DNA of 14,086 nucleotides from Schaalia odontolytica. GTDB taxonomy: Bacteria > Actinomycetota > Actinomycetes > Actinomycetales > Actinomycetaceae. The notes under the pieces are model-generated. The model had not been told where the DNA came from. It saw only the letters and a program-made list of their open reading frames with translations, and made no database searches. Below, piece by piece: positions 1 through 7,283 of this stretch. Positions within the stretch are counted from its first letter, which is position 1. Each line of letters opens with the position of its first letter. Made by a program: the position numbers and the translations under genes. The stretch spans positions 1-14,086 of the forward strand of contig CATYYP010000013.1 in NCBI GenBank assembly GCA_958415245.1, written 5' to 3'.

Positions 1-939
1 ATATGTACCCGGGGCGCGCAGGTCGGTGGACCCCAGCGGCAGGTCGAGGACGGCGCGCAGGTGCTGCTCAAATTGGCTCGTGACGGCCCCGTCGATGGTC
101 CAGTGTCCCGTGTTGTGGGGGCGCATGGCGAGCTCGTTGACGAGGACGCGCTCGTCCGCGCCCTCTCCGACGACGAACATTTCCACGGCGAGGACGCCGG
201 TGACCCCCAGCTCGGCGGCGATGCGTTCGCCGATGCGGCGAGCCTCGGCGGCCGTCTCGGGCCGGATGCCGACGGCGGGAGCCGTAACCTCGGCGCACAC
301 GCCGTCCACCTGCACGGTGGAGGCGACGGGCCACGAGGCGATCTCACCCGAGGGAGTGCGCGCGAGGAGGGCCGCTACCTCACCGGTGAAGGGAACCAGG
401 GCCTCGGCCAGCAGCGGGCCGTTGCCCCACCAGGAGGACACGTCTGCGGGGCTGTGGGCGACTGCCACGCCGTGCCCGTCGTATCCGCCGCGCGGGGTCT
501 TGACGATGATGGGCCATCCGATCGTGGCGCCGAATTCGGCCAGCTGGGCCTCGTCCTCGACGCGCGCCCACGCGGGACACGGGATCCCCATGTCGGTGAG
601 GCGCTCGCGCATGGCCAGTTTGTCCTGCGCGTACAGGAGGGCGCTGGCCGGGGGCTGAACGGAGACGAGGCGGGCAGCCTCGTCCATCGTGGGGGCCGGG
701 ATGTGCTCGTGCTCGAACGTGAGGACGTCCGCGCCGTCGATCAGCGCACGGACCGCGTCCAGGTCGGCGGGCTCACCCACCGCTTTGTCGACGGTCACCT
801 GACCGGTCGAGCCGTCCGAAGCCTCGACGAGGGCCCGAAGATTGATACCGAGCGCGACCGCGCTCTCCTGCATCATCCGTGCGAGCTGTCCGCCGCCGAT
901 GACGGCAACGGTGGGAGGGGTCAGCATCTCGTGTTCCAC
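1..939 (-). CDS. purK: N5-carboxyaminoimidazole ribonucleotide synthase PurK (C-terminal end cut by window edge)
   Basis: PurK is an ATP-grasp ligase that joins bicarbonate to AIR to give N5-CAIR, which PurE then rearranges in de novo purine synthesis; it is cytosolic. 313 codons are visible and roughly 60-80 residues are probably missing beyond base 1. Visible motifs are the N-terminal nucleotide-binding GGGQLARMM (residues 15-23), the ATP-grasp lysine stretch VKTPRGGYDGHGV (147-159), and the diagnostic VNELAMRPHNTGHWTID (267-283), whose AMR form I recall from other actinobacterial PurKs. The start is uncertain: GTG at 939 or ATG at 927. GTG is preferred because a TAGATT -10-like hexamer ends 7 bases before it, giving a leaderless message, while the nearby GAAAGG lies too close to GTG and rather far from ATG. 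It begins 21 bases after the histidine kinase stop, so it is probably also cotranscribed with the two-component genes. Confidence 0.95.
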   Translation of the reverse strand, partial: MEHEMLTPPTVAVIGGGQLARMMQESAVALGINLRALVEASDGSTGQVTVDKAVGEPADLDAVRALIDGADVLTFEHEHIPAPTMDEAARLVSVQPPASALLYAQDKLAMRERLTDMGIPCPAWARVEDEAQLAEFGATIGWPIIVKTPRGGYDGHGVAVAHSPADVSSWWGNGPLLAEALVPFTGEVAALLARTPSGEIASWPVASTVQVDGVCAEVTAPAVGIRPETAAEARRIGERIAAELGVTGVLAVEMFVVGEGADERVLVNELAMRPHNTGHWTIDGAVTSQFEQHLRAVLDLPLGSTDLRAPGTY

Positions 940-946
940 GCCTTTC

Positions 947-952
947 AATCTA
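947..952 (-). promoter_or_regulatory. Putative -10 element for leaderless purK
   Basis: TAGATT on the minus strand, followed by 7 bases (GAAAGGC) and then the GTG at 939. It fits the actinobacterial leaderless arrangement. It lies in the short gap after the kinase gene, so the gene may have an internal promoter as well as read-through. No convincing -35 was seen. Confidence 0.4.
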
Positions 953-960
953 CTCCGCTC

Positions 961-2289
961 TTAGAAGCGCCGCGAGCGGCGTCCCATGGACATGAGGGGG
1001 CCTTCGGGCATCACGCGATCGGGGTCGAGGGACGCGGGAATCGCGGCAACCGAGACGGTGAATACCGGCGGCTTGTTGGTCTTGAGTTCGAGGCGCCCAC
1101 CCATCGCCTGGGCGAGGTCGTGGGCCAGGGCCAGACCGATACCCGTCGATCCGTGCCCGGAGACGCCCTTTTGGAAGATGTCGGGGGCCAGGGACTCGTC
1201 GATGCCCTCGCCTTCGTCGCTGACCTCAATGACGACGCCGCGCTTGGATGTGCCCGCGTGCGCCCACACGCGCGTGGTCCCGCCGCCGTAGCGCAGCGAG
1301 TTTTCGATGAGGGTCGCCAGGACCTGCCCAAGCTTTCCGGCGTCGGCCAGGATCGGACGCTCGGCCTCGTCGAGGAAGACAAGGGAGCGTCCGGCCGCCT
1401 CGAACTGGTCCTCCCACTCCTCGCGGGCCGTGTTGAAGACCTCGAGAATGTGAATGGCCTCGGTCTGGCTGGTCTGACGCTTGGAAACGTCGAGCAGCTC
1501 CGTGACCACGTTGGTCATGCGCTCCACCTGCTCGAGGCAGGTGCGGGCCTCGGCGCGCACCTCGTCCTCTGTGGAGATGAGTTCGATTTCCTCCAGGCGC
1601 ATGGACAGGGCGGTCAGCGGCGTACGCAGCTGGTGCGAGGCGTCGGCGGCAGCCTGTCGCTCGGCTGCGAGTCGGCCCGCCATGCGTTCGCCGGTGCGAG
1701 CGAGTTCTTCGGAGACCAGGTCGATCTCTTCGATGCCGGACTTCTCCACGCGGGCGCGCACACCGCCCGAGCCGATCTGCTCAGCCTGGGCGGCCAGGTA
1801 GATGAGCGGAGCCGACAGCTCACGCGACAGGGAGCGCGCAAGCACCCAGCCGATCACCATGGAGGCAACCATGCCCCCACCGAATAGCGCGCACGTCCAC
1901 GCGATGCGGTTCAGAGCATTCGATGCCGACGTTGTGAGCTGCACGGAAACGCCGCTCGGAGACGAGGCCAGGGCGGTCATGGTCCGCCCAGGAAACACCT
2001 TGCTGTTGGTGACGAGGTTAGCCTCGGGAACCTTAATGCGATAGCCGAGTTCGTCCCCGCGGCTGTTCACCTGATCCGCTACGAGCGAGGCCAGGGTTGC
2101 GGGGTCATTCCCCTCCCCCACGGCACGCCTACGCTCGATGTTTTGGAGGATCAGCTGCGCCTGAACATCAAGGTTGCGCTGTTCGGACGACCAGATGGAC
2201 ACCGATGCGAAAAACGCGCCTGGGAGCCCCATCAGCACGCACACGACGGCGACGATGGAGACGATCATCCTCACCGCGCGGGCGCGCAT
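961..2289 (-). CDS. Membrane sensor histidine kinase of a two-component system
   Basis: 442-residue sensor kinase expected to autophosphorylate and pass phosphate to the regulator encoded just upstream. Two membrane segments are visible (about residues 8-30 and 129-151), bracketing an extracytoplasmic sensor region of about 100 residues. A HAMP-like linker (about 150-205) and the H box SHQLRTPLTAL with phospho-acceptor His219 follow. The ATPase core has N box LIENSLRYG (Asn330), G1 DEGEGI (358-363), F box IFQKG (371-375) and G2 GSTGIGLAL (380-388). All key residues are present, so it should be active. The ATG lies 24 bases after the regulator stop with no clear Shine-Dalgarno, suggesting coupled translation. 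The signal is unknown. The Arg/Ser-rich C-terminal tail (about 430-442) is not part of the catalytic domain. Confidence 0.95.
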   Translation of the reverse strand: MRARAVRMIVSIVAVVCVLMGLPGAFFASVSIWSSEQRNLDVQAQLILQNIERRRAVGEGNDPATLASLVADQVNSRGDELGYRIKVPEANLVTNSKVFPGRTMTALASSPSGVSVQLTTSASNALNRIAWTCALFGGGMVASMVIGWVLARSLSRELSAPLIYLAAQAEQIGSGGVRARVEKSGIEEIDLVSEELARTGERMAGRLAAERQAAADASHQLRTPLTALSMRLEEIELISTEDEVRAEARTCLEQVERMTNVVTELLDVSKRQTSQTEAIHILEVFNTAREEWEDQFEAAGRSLVFLDEAERPILADAGKLGQVLATLIENSLRYGGGTTRVWAHAGTSKRGVVIEVSDEGEGIDESLAPDIFQKGVSGHGSTGIGLALAHDLAQAMGGRLELKTNKPPVFTVSVAAIPASLDPDRVMPEGPLMSMGRRSRRF

Positions 2290-2313
2290 GGCGGGCCTGT
2301 CTCAGCGACGCGC

Positions 2314-2991
2314 TCAGCGCGCGTTCTCGAAGCGGAAGCCCATGCCTCGCACTGTCGTGATGTAGTGCGGGTCGGTCGCGTCGTCGCCGAGCTTGCGGCG
2401 CAGCCACGACACGTGCATGTCGAGGGTCTTCGTGGAGCCGGTCGGGTCCGAGCCCCACACCTCGCGCATGAGGGTGTCGCGCGCGACGACGGAACCGGCC
2501 TCGCGCAGCAGCACGCGCAGCAGGTCGAATTCCTTGGCAGTCAGGCTCAGCTCGACGTCGCCGACGAACGCGCGGTGCGCAGCAACATCCATGCGGATGT
2601 CCTGAGCGCGCAACTCGCCCTCGGCAGGCTCTGCGGCCTGGCGGCGCAGGAGGGCCCGCACGCGAGCGAGAAGCTCCGCAAGGCGGAAAGGCTTCGTCAC
2701 GTAGTCGTCAGCACCCGCGTCCAGGCCGACGACCATGTCGACCTCGTCCGTGCGGGCAGTAAGGATCAGAATCGGGACGCGGTTGCCGGAGGAGCGGATC
2801 TCGCGGGCGACATCCAGGCCGTCCATATCGGGCAGGCCGAGGTCCAGGACGACCAGGTCAACGCCGCGAACATCCGCGAGGGCTTCAGCGCCCGTCGCGT
2901 GTGCGCGCACGTCGTAGCCCTCCCTGCCCAGCGCGCGGGCGAGGGGCTCAGAGATGGCCGGATCGTCTTCAACGAGGAGAACTGTAGTCAC
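2314..2991 (-). CDS. OmpR/PhoB-family response regulator
   Basis: 225-residue DNA-binding regulator, partner of the downstream histidine kinase. The receiver domain (about 1-120) has the acidic pair Asp9-Asp10, phospho-acceptor Asp50 in VLDLGLPDMDG, switch Thr78 and Lys100 in VTKPF. The winged-helix effector domain (about 128-225) carries the typical TAKEFDLL, STKTLDMHVSWLRRKLG and TTVRGMGFRFE stretches. The start is GTG at 2991. An ATG 8 bases upstream is out of frame and closes after three codons. There is no Shine-Dalgarno, but TAAGAT ends exactly 6 bases before the GTG, so the message is probably leaderless. It heads the regulator-kinase-purK gene set. Family and function type are certain; the target regulon is unknown. 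Confidence 0.96.
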   Translation of the reverse strand: MTTVLLVEDDPAISEPLARALGREGYDVRAHATGAEALADVRGVDLVVLDLGLPDMDGLDVAREIRSSGNRVPILILTARTDEVDMVVGLDAGADDYVTKPFRLAELLARVRALLRRQAAEPAEGELRAQDIRMDVAAHRAFVGDVELSLTAKEFDLLRVLLREAGSVVARDTLMREVWGSDPTGSTKTLDMHVSWLRRKLGDDATDPHYITTVRGMGFRFENAR

Positions 2992-2997
2992 GCTTGC

Positions 2998-3003
2998 ATC
3001 TTA
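2998..3003 (-). promoter_or_regulatory. Putative -10 element for leaderless response regulator gene
   Basis: TAAGAT on the minus strand, then GCAAGC (6 bases), then the GTG start. Transcription would start at or next to the first base of the start codon. The -35 position 17 bases upstream reads TGCAAG, a poor match, so the promoter may depend on an activator. Confidence 0.5.
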
Positions 3004-3033
3004 GCAATTCCGAACCAAAACTTGCACCTTTCT

Positions 3034-3056
3034 TGACCCGTTATGCGGGCTGGTCA
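3034..3056. promoter_or_regulatory. Inverted repeat upstream of the response regulator promoter (operator candidate)
   Basis: TGACC at 3034-3038 and GGTCA at 3052-3056 are perfect inverted arms around 13 bases; a smaller CCCG/CGGG pair (3037-3040, 3046-3049) is an alternative hairpin. The centre is about 54 bases upstream of the predicted transcription start of the regulator, a usual place for an activator. It could instead be a weak transcript-end hairpin for the cyclase gene. Confidence 0.25.
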
Positions 3057-3084
3057 GGCACTCGTTCACACTGCGAGATGAACG

Positions 3085-4119
3085 TTATTTAACAACGCTT
3101 GAGAGCAGGTACGGCGAGACAGGACCGAAACCGCGCAAGTCCGCGGTCGGGAACTCTTCAAGCTCGTACCCGTCACCAACCTCACCGGCAGCGATGGCGG
3201 CAGCCGTGGTCGGATCGGTAAGGATTTTGCCAACCGGCGCGATGTCCACGAGGCGAGACGCGAGGTTCACCGTGGGCCCGAAGACATCACCCGACCGCGA
3301 GAACACATCACCGCGCACGAAAGACGCACGCACGGGCAGCATTTCGTCGTCGGCGTTCAGTCGCTCGATGAGGGCCGTGGCCACGCGCAGACCGGTCGGC
3401 AGATCATCGGCGATGTAGAGGACAGCGTCACCGATCATCTTGACGACGCGACCCCCCTCCTCGATGACAGCGTTACGACTCTCCTCCTCGAAGCGCTCAA
3501 TAAGACCCACGAGGGCATCACCGAGGATCGTCGAGGACGACGTGTAGGACACCATGTCGACGAAGCCGAGGCAGCGGTTGAGCGGGAAGCGGTTATGCCG
3601 TTCCTCGTGCCCACGCTGGGATACCTCGCGATCAAAACGGGACAGGGCTGCCTCGAGCTGACGCCGCCAGGCGTATGTGAACATCTCCTGGAAGACGTCG
3701 ATGTACTCGCGCATATGGTCCAGCACGTACATGCGGGCCGTCGTGTCATCCAGCATCAGACGACGCATTGAATCCTCGACCAACGCCTCGAACTGCCACA
3801 GGGCAAGGCGATCGGCCAGGTGAGCGTTGGCACGCAGGAGAGAGCGCGAGGTCGCCGTGTCAATGCCACCAGATTCGACGAGGTCGTGCCAGCGACTGAA
3901 AACTTCCAGGTCACGCTGAGAGAAAACCTTGTCGTCCGCGGTGGGAGCCTGGAAGCCCAGGGCAATCCAGAAACGGAAGACGCGTTCGATAGGCGTATTC
4001 GTCATCTCCGCGATATCGCGGGCCGAATACGTCAGATGACCTCCGAGTAGCTGAGGAACGTAGCTTGTTGCGGTCAGGTCATCAGGAGTTGCAGGGGACG
4101 AAGCCGCGTGCTCATCCAT
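3085..4119 (-). CDS. Class III adenylate cyclase with N-terminal regulatory domain (Rv1264-like)
   Basis: Soluble 344-residue cyclase predicted to make cAMP from ATP. The N-terminal half (about 30-165) begins with a helix-turn-helix-like stretch (LTYSARDIAEMTNTP, then FRFWIALGF) and matches in layout the autoinhibitory regulatory domain of mycobacterial Rv1264, which is known to respond to pH. The catalytic domain (about 175-340) has all class III residues: metal-binding Asp188 (FVDMVSYT) and Asp231 (MIGDAV), adenine-selecting Lys227 and Asp278, and transition-state Asn285 and Arg289 (VNLASRL). Lys plus Asp favours ATP over GTP. No membrane segment is seen. The start is ATG at 4119, chosen over an in-frame ATG at 4155 because AGGAGGG lies 7 bases before it. 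It is 93 bases upstream of the regulator gene and may be a separate transcript. Confidence 0.9.
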   Translation of the reverse strand: MDEHAASSPATPDDLTATSYVPQLLGGHLTYSARDIAEMTNTPIERVFRFWIALGFQAPTADDKVFSQRDLEVFSRWHDLVESGGIDTATSRSLLRANAHLADRLALWQFEALVEDSMRRLMLDDTTARMYVLDHMREYIDVFQEMFTYAWRRQLEAALSRFDREVSQRGHEERHNRFPLNRCLGFVDMVSYTSSSTILGDALVGLIERFEEESRNAVIEEGGRVVKMIGDAVLYIADDLPTGLRVATALIERLNADDEMLPVRASFVRGDVFSRSGDVFGPTVNLASRLVDIAPVGKILTDPTTAAAIAAGEVGDGYELEEFPTADLRGFGPVSPYLLSSVVK

Positions 4120-4126
4120 CGCAAAT

Positions 4127-4133
4127 CCCTCCT
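4127..4133 (-). promoter_or_regulatory. Strong ribosome binding site of the adenylate cyclase gene
   Basis: AGGAGGG on the minus strand with a 7-base spacer to the ATG at 4119. It decides the start: the upstream in-frame ATG at 4155 has no such site. Confidence 0.85.
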
Positions 4134-4253
4134 CTTTGGGCTGACTCAACACCACATCAGCGGGTAACGGTATATCAGATCACTTTTCAAAGTCACATCG
4201 AGATTGCGACCTCGTACGTAGACAATTGTAGTAGTCTGATGAGTTTTTCACCA

Positions 4254-4282
4254 GGGTTTTGCACGTTTACCTGCGAAAACCC
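4254..4282. repeat. Imperfect inverted repeat in the cyclase-maf control region
   Basis: GGGTTTT (4254-4260) pairs with AAAACCC (4276-4282). After a one-base bulge, GCA (4261-4263) pairs with TGC (4272-4274), giving a 10-bp stem with an 8-base loop. Sitting between two divergent genes it is unlikely to be a terminator, so an operator or a hairpin in one of the leaders is more likely. No T tract follows. Confidence 0.5.
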
Positions 4283-4333
4283 GCCGTCTTGCAATAAATT
4301 TCAGTTTGTCTCCACGCTTCTCGCGAGATGGTC

Positions 4334-4339
4334 CACAAT
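4334..4339 (+). promoter_or_regulatory. Weak -10 candidate for maf
   Basis: CACAAT matches TATAAT at four of six positions and ends exactly 6 bases before the ATG at 4346, the same spacing as other putative leaderless genes here. The first base is off consensus, so it is only a candidate. Confidence 0.25.
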
Positions 4340-4345
4340 GTCCCT

Positions 4346-5053
4346 ATGCGCCTTGTTCTAGCCTCCGCTTCCCCCGCACGCCGCGCAACGCTCATTGCGG
4401 CGGGCATCACACCAATCGTCCAGGTTTCCACCGTTGATGAGGACGCCGTCCTCGCTGCACTGCCCGGCGGGCGCGCATTCTCAGGCGGTACAACCACTCC
4501 GGCGGACGAAGTCGCGGCGCTCGCCGCAGCCAAGTGCGCCGACGTCTACGAAGCCCTGAGTACGCCCGGCACCAACGCCGAACTGCCCGAGGGCGAGGCC
4601 GTCCTCGTCGTGGGCTGCGACTCCATGCTCGAGATCGACGGCCAGATGCTCGGCAAGCCCCACACCCCCGACGTAGCCCGCGAGCGCATCCGTGCCATGC
4701 GCCGAACAACCGCCACCCTGTGGACGGGCCACTCGGCCGCGATCCTCGCCCCGGCCTCGTCAGATGACGACCAGAGGCACGAACGCGCGGTCACCGCGAC
4801 CGTTACCCGCTCTGCCTCGACCCAGGTCCACTTCGGGGACATCTCGGATGCCGAGATCGACGCGTACGTCGCTACCGGCGAGCCTCTGCACGTCGCAGGA
4901 TCCTTCACGGTGGATGGTTTGGGCGGCCCCTTCATCGAGGGCGTGACGGGCGATTATCACTCGGTCGTCGGCATCTCGTTGCCGCTGCTGCGCTCCATGG
5001 CCACCGAGCTCGGGGTCTTCTGGCCGGACCTGTGGGATGCGCCGCGCCCCTGA
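4346..5053 (+). CDS. maf: Maf-family nucleoside triphosphate pyrophosphatase
   Basis: 235-residue house-cleaning enzyme that hydrolyses non-canonical or excess nucleoside triphosphates to monophosphate and pyrophosphate in the cytosol. Family marks are [11 protein letters not shown] at the N terminus, Asp92 in VVGCDSML as the predicted catalytic base, GKP (103-105), and the C-terminal block from SFTVDGLGG through [12 protein letters not shown] (186-213). Two insertions enlarge the protein: about residues 40-80 (Ala/Thr/Gly-rich) and 135-150 (acidic). The start is placed at the second of two in-frame ATGs (4328 and 4346) because family members begin directly with the L-V-L-A-S strand; neither ATG has a Shine-Dalgarno. 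Substrate class (dTTP/UTP versus m7GTP) cannot be fixed by eye. It ends 44 bases before dapD on the same strand. Confidence 0.93.
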   Translation: MRLVLASASPARRATLIAAGITPIVQVSTVDEDAVLAALPGGRAFSGGTTTPADEVAALAAAKCADVYEALSTPGTNAELPEGEAVLVVGCDSMLEIDGQMLGKPHTPDVARERIRAMRRTTATLWTGHSAAILAPASSDDDQRHERAVTATVTRSASTQVHFGDISDAEIDAYVATGEPLHVAGSFTVDGLGGPFIEGVTGDYHSVVGISLPLLRSMATELGVFWPDLWDAPRP

Positions 5054-5085
5054 GTTTCACTGCCAATCACCCGCCCATCGCGTCT

Positions 5086-5091
5086 TACTGT
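5086..5091 (+). promoter_or_regulatory. Putative -10 element for leaderless dapD
   Basis: TACTGT ends 6 bases (AGGGGC) before the dapD ATG at 5098. The AGGGG run in that spacer is only one base from the ATG, too close to work well as a ribosome binding site, which favours the leaderless reading. Confidence 0.45.
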
Positions 5092-5097
5092 AGGGGC

Positions 5098-6054
5098 ATG
5101 GACAACAGCACTGCATGGGGCATCGGCCTCGCTACGATCACTCTGGACGGCACGACACTCGACACGTGGTACCCCGCCCCGCACCTGGGCGAACCCGGGA
5201 CCGACGAGGAGCTCGCGACCTCGCTGTCCGTGCTGGAGCGCGTCGATGACGCGCGCCGCGTGCGCACCGTCGTCGTGACCACGACGATTGACCTGCAGGA
5301 AGCCCCCGCCTCGACGGAGGACGCCTACCTGCGTCTGCACCTGCTTTCCCACCGACTGGTACAGCCCAACACGATCAACCTGGACGGTATCTTCGCGGTG
5401 CTGCCCAACGTCGTGTGGACGGATGCTGGCCCGTGCGCCGTCGCCGACTTCGAGGCCACCCGCCTGCGCCTGCGCGCTCGCGACGGTCACCCCGTGACCG
5501 TGCAGGGCGTCGACAAGTTCCCGCCGATGGTCAACTACGTGCTGCCGTCGGGCGTTCGCATCGCCGACGGCACGCGCGTGCGCCTGGGCGCCTACCTGTC
5601 CGAGGGCACGACCGTCATGCACGCCGGCTTCGTCAACTTCAACGCGGGCACGCTGGGCCGCTCGATGGTCGAGGGCCGCGTCTCGCAGGGCGTCGTCATT
5701 GGCGATGGCTCTGATGTGGGCGGCGGCGCCTCCACGATGGGTACCCTCTCGGGCGGCGGCAAGCAGCGCGTGCGCCTGGGCGAGCGCTGCCTGCTGGGCG
5801 CAAACTCGGGCCTGGGCATCGCGCTCGGCGACGACTGCGTGGTCGAGGCCGGCCTATACGTGACCGCCGGAGCGAAGGTCACACTCATCGACTCTTCCGG
5901 CGAGGCCGAGCCGCGCACGGTTGCCGCACGCGAGCTGTCGGGCGCGTCGAACATCCTGTTCCGCCGCAACTCCCAGACGGGCCGCATCGAGGCCATCGCC
6001 CGCGCGGGCGTCGTGGGTATCGAGCTCAACGACGCGCTGCACGCGTCGAACTGA
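5098..6054 (+). CDS. dapD: 2,3,4,5-tetrahydropyridine-2,6-dicarboxylate N-succinyltransferase DapD
   Basis: DapD transfers succinyl from succinyl-CoA to tetrahydrodipicolinate, the committing step of the succinylase route to meso-diaminopimelate and lysine. The protein is 318 residues and close along its length to the actinobacterial (M. tuberculosis type) enzyme. It has an N-terminal alpha/beta domain (1-145), a left-handed beta-helix of hexapeptide repeats (about 150-262), and a C-terminal extension. Family blocks are [14 protein letters not shown] (174-187), [20 protein letters not shown] (191-210) with the likely catalytic Glu192, and GANSGLGI (234-241). The ATG at 5098 gives the family N terminus; a longer frame opening at 5032 would overlap maf. 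It converges on dapC, a later step of the same pathway, across a shared hairpin. Confidence 0.96.
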   Translation: MDNSTAWGIGLATITLDGTTLDTWYPAPHLGEPGTDEELATSLSVLERVDDARRVRTVVVTTTIDLQEAPASTEDAYLRLHLLSHRLVQPNTINLDGIFAVLPNVVWTDAGPCAVADFEATRLRLRARDGHPVTVQGVDKFPPMVNYVLPSGVRIADGTRVRLGAYLSEGTTVMHAGFVNFNAGTLGRSMVEGRVSQGVVIGDGSDVGGGASTMGTLSGGGKQRVRLGERCLLGANSGLGIALGDDCVVEAGLYVTAGAKVTLIDSSGEAEPRTVAARELSGASNILFRRNSQTGRIEAIARAGVVGIELNDALHASN

Positions 6055-6066
6055 GTTTTCTCACCG

Positions 6067-6116
6067 ACGAGGCCGGGGCCGCCTTGCGCAGTGCGCGCGG
6101 GCGGCCCCGGCCTCGT
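6067..6116. terminator. Bidirectional terminator hairpin between dapD and dapC
   Basis: A perfect 17-bp stem, 6067-6083 against 6100-6116, with a 16-base loop and almost all G/C pairs. It lies 12 bases after the dapD stop and 15 bases after the dapC stop, so it can serve both convergent transcripts. Neither side has a T tract, as is common in high-GC actinobacteria. Confidence 0.85.
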
Positions 6117-6131
6117 TATGTGGCTGACGTG

Positions 6132-7277
6132 TCAGCGGGCCGTCCAGGCCTCGCGGATGCGGCTCGCGGCGGCCTGAATGCGCTCGTCTGTGGCAGTGAG
6201 GGCCACGCGGACGCGCCCGTGGGCTGCCGTGCCGTAGAAGTCGCCGGGCGCCACGAGGATGCCGAGCTCGGCCAGGCGATTTACGAGGGCCCACGAGTCG
6301 GTCGGTTTGGCGGGGTCCGAGACCCACAGGTACAGGCCGGCCGCCGTATCGGGATCGACGTCGAGGCCGGCGTCGGTCAGCGCCTCGAGGAGGAGCGCGC
6401 GACGCACGGCGTAGACGCTGCGCTGGCGTTCCACGTGCTCGGTGTAGCGGAGGGCAACCGCCATCGCGTGCTGGACGGGAGCGGGCACCATGAGTCCGGA
6501 ATGCTTGCGCACGTTGACAATCGGTGCGACCAGCGCGGGGTCACCGTAGATGAGGGCGCCGCGGTAGCCGGCAAGATTCGACTGCTTGGACAGCGAGTAC
6601 AGGACGAGGAGGCCGCTCGCATCACCATCGCACACGTCCGTATCGAGCAGGGAGGGCACTCCCTCGCTCACGTAGGGCTCCGACCAGGGCAGGGCCGCGT
6701 AGCACTCGTCGGACACGACGACGGCGCCATGGGAGCGCGCCCAGGCGACGACCGCGCGCAGCTCGTCCTTGCTCATGACGTGCCCGTCGGGGTTGCCCGG
6801 CGAGTTCAGGTAGACGAGGGCGGCATCCGGCCAGGCATCGGGCTTCGTCGGGTCAACGGCGACGGGTGCGGCACCGGCCAGGCGGGCGCCAATGTCGTAG
6901 GTCGGATAGGCGACCTCGGGCACGAGGACCGTGTCGCCGGGGCGCACGCCCAGCAGCGCAGGAATCCAGGCGACGGCCTCCTTCGAGCCGATCGTTGGGA
7001 TCACGCCGCCGTCACCAACGTCGACCATTCCCCGTCGCTGTCCCCATGCGAGGATCGCGTCGCGCACCTCGGCGGTTCCGATCACCGTCGGGTAGCCGTG
7101 CGCGTTGGAGGCGTCGGCGAGTGCCTCGCGGATGAACGCGGGGGTGTCGTCGACCGGGGTTCCGACGCTCAGATCGCAAATTCCCCCAGGATGTTCAGTG
7201 GCGCGCGCCTTGGCGGGCGCCAGCTGATCCCAGGGGAATTCGGGCAGGTCAAGAGGGCGGGGAAGGATCGTTGTCAT
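6132..7277 (-). CDS. dapC: Succinyldiaminopimelate transaminase DapC (class I PLP aminotransferase)
   Basis: 381-residue aminotransferase predicted to convert N-succinyl-2-amino-6-ketopimelate to N-succinyl-L,L-diaminopimelate with glutamate, acting after DapD in lysine/peptidoglycan precursor synthesis. Fold-type I marks are Lys231 in YSLSKQSNLAGYRG as the PLP Schiff-base lysine, NSPGNPDG (158-165), Asp190 and Tyr193 in VSDECYAALPW for cofactor contacts, Tyr124, and a C-terminal GRVRVALT arginine for the carboxylate. The DapC assignment rests on family resemblance and on ferredoxin directly upstream, the arrangement known around fdxC-Rv1178 in mycobacteria; substrate is therefore inferred. 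The ATG at 7277 is 19 bases after the fdxA stop. There is no separated Shine-Dalgarno, but TAGGGT ends 6 bases before the ATG. Confidence 0.9.
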   Translation of the reverse strand: MTTILPRPLDLPEFPWDQLAPAKARATEHPGGICDLSVGTPVDDTPAFIREALADASNAHGYPTVIGTAEVRDAILAWGQRRGMVDVGDGGVIPTIGSKEAVAWIPALLGVRPGDTVLVPEVAYPTYDIGARLAGAAPVAVDPTKPDAWPDAALVYLNSPGNPDGHVMSKDELRAVVAWARSHGAVVVSDECYAALPWSEPYVSEGVPSLLDTDVCDGDASGLLVLYSLSKQSNLAGYRGALIYGDPALVAPIVNVRKHSGLMVPAPVQHAMAVALRYTEHVERQRSVYAVRRALLLEALTDAGLDVDPDTAAGLYLWVSDPAKPTDSWALVNRLAELGILVAPGDFYGTAAHGRVRVALTATDERIQAAASRIREAWTAR

Positions 7278-7283
7278 ACCCCT

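Larger units (their letters stand above)
4120..4345. other. Divergent intergenic region between cyclase and maf
   Basis: A 226-base gap that is visibly richer in A and T than its surroundings. Besides the cyclase ribosome binding site it holds a bulged inverted repeat (4254-4282), a 10-base perfect palindrome TCTCGCGAGA (4319-4328), and candidate -10 sequences. TACAAT reads on the minus strand at about 4223-4228 for the cyclase, which would give a leader of about 100 bases. CACAAT reads on the plus strand for maf. No gene or structured RNA family was recognised. Confidence 0.6.

Noticed and set aside
61..1887. A 608-codon open frame on the plus strand
   Set aside because: It runs antisense across purK and the histidine kinase, both certain by motif. 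Its translation is Gly/Arg/Asp/His-rich with no recognisable domain, as expected for the opposite strand of high-GC coding DNA.
2143..3036. A 297-codon plus-strand frame opposite the response regulator
   Set aside because: It is antisense to a gene with complete receiver and winged-helix motifs; the apparent protein has no coherent features.
3063..3084. Terminator after the cyclase stop (CGTTCA and TGAACG)
   Set aside because: The stem is only 6 bp with a 10-base loop and no T tract. It directly abuts the stop codon, but on its own it is too weak to call.
4180..4200. CRP/GlxR-like site upstream of the cyclase gene (GTGAC and GTGAT on the minus strand)
   Set aside because: The two half sites are direct rather than inverted and do not fit TGTGA-N6-TCACA, so cAMP-receptor autoregulation cannot be claimed.
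4065..4361. A 98-codon plus-strand frame across the cyclase-maf gap
   Set aside because: It starts antisense to the cyclase, has no ribosome binding site, and its translation looks like non-coding DNA; it also overlaps the maf start.
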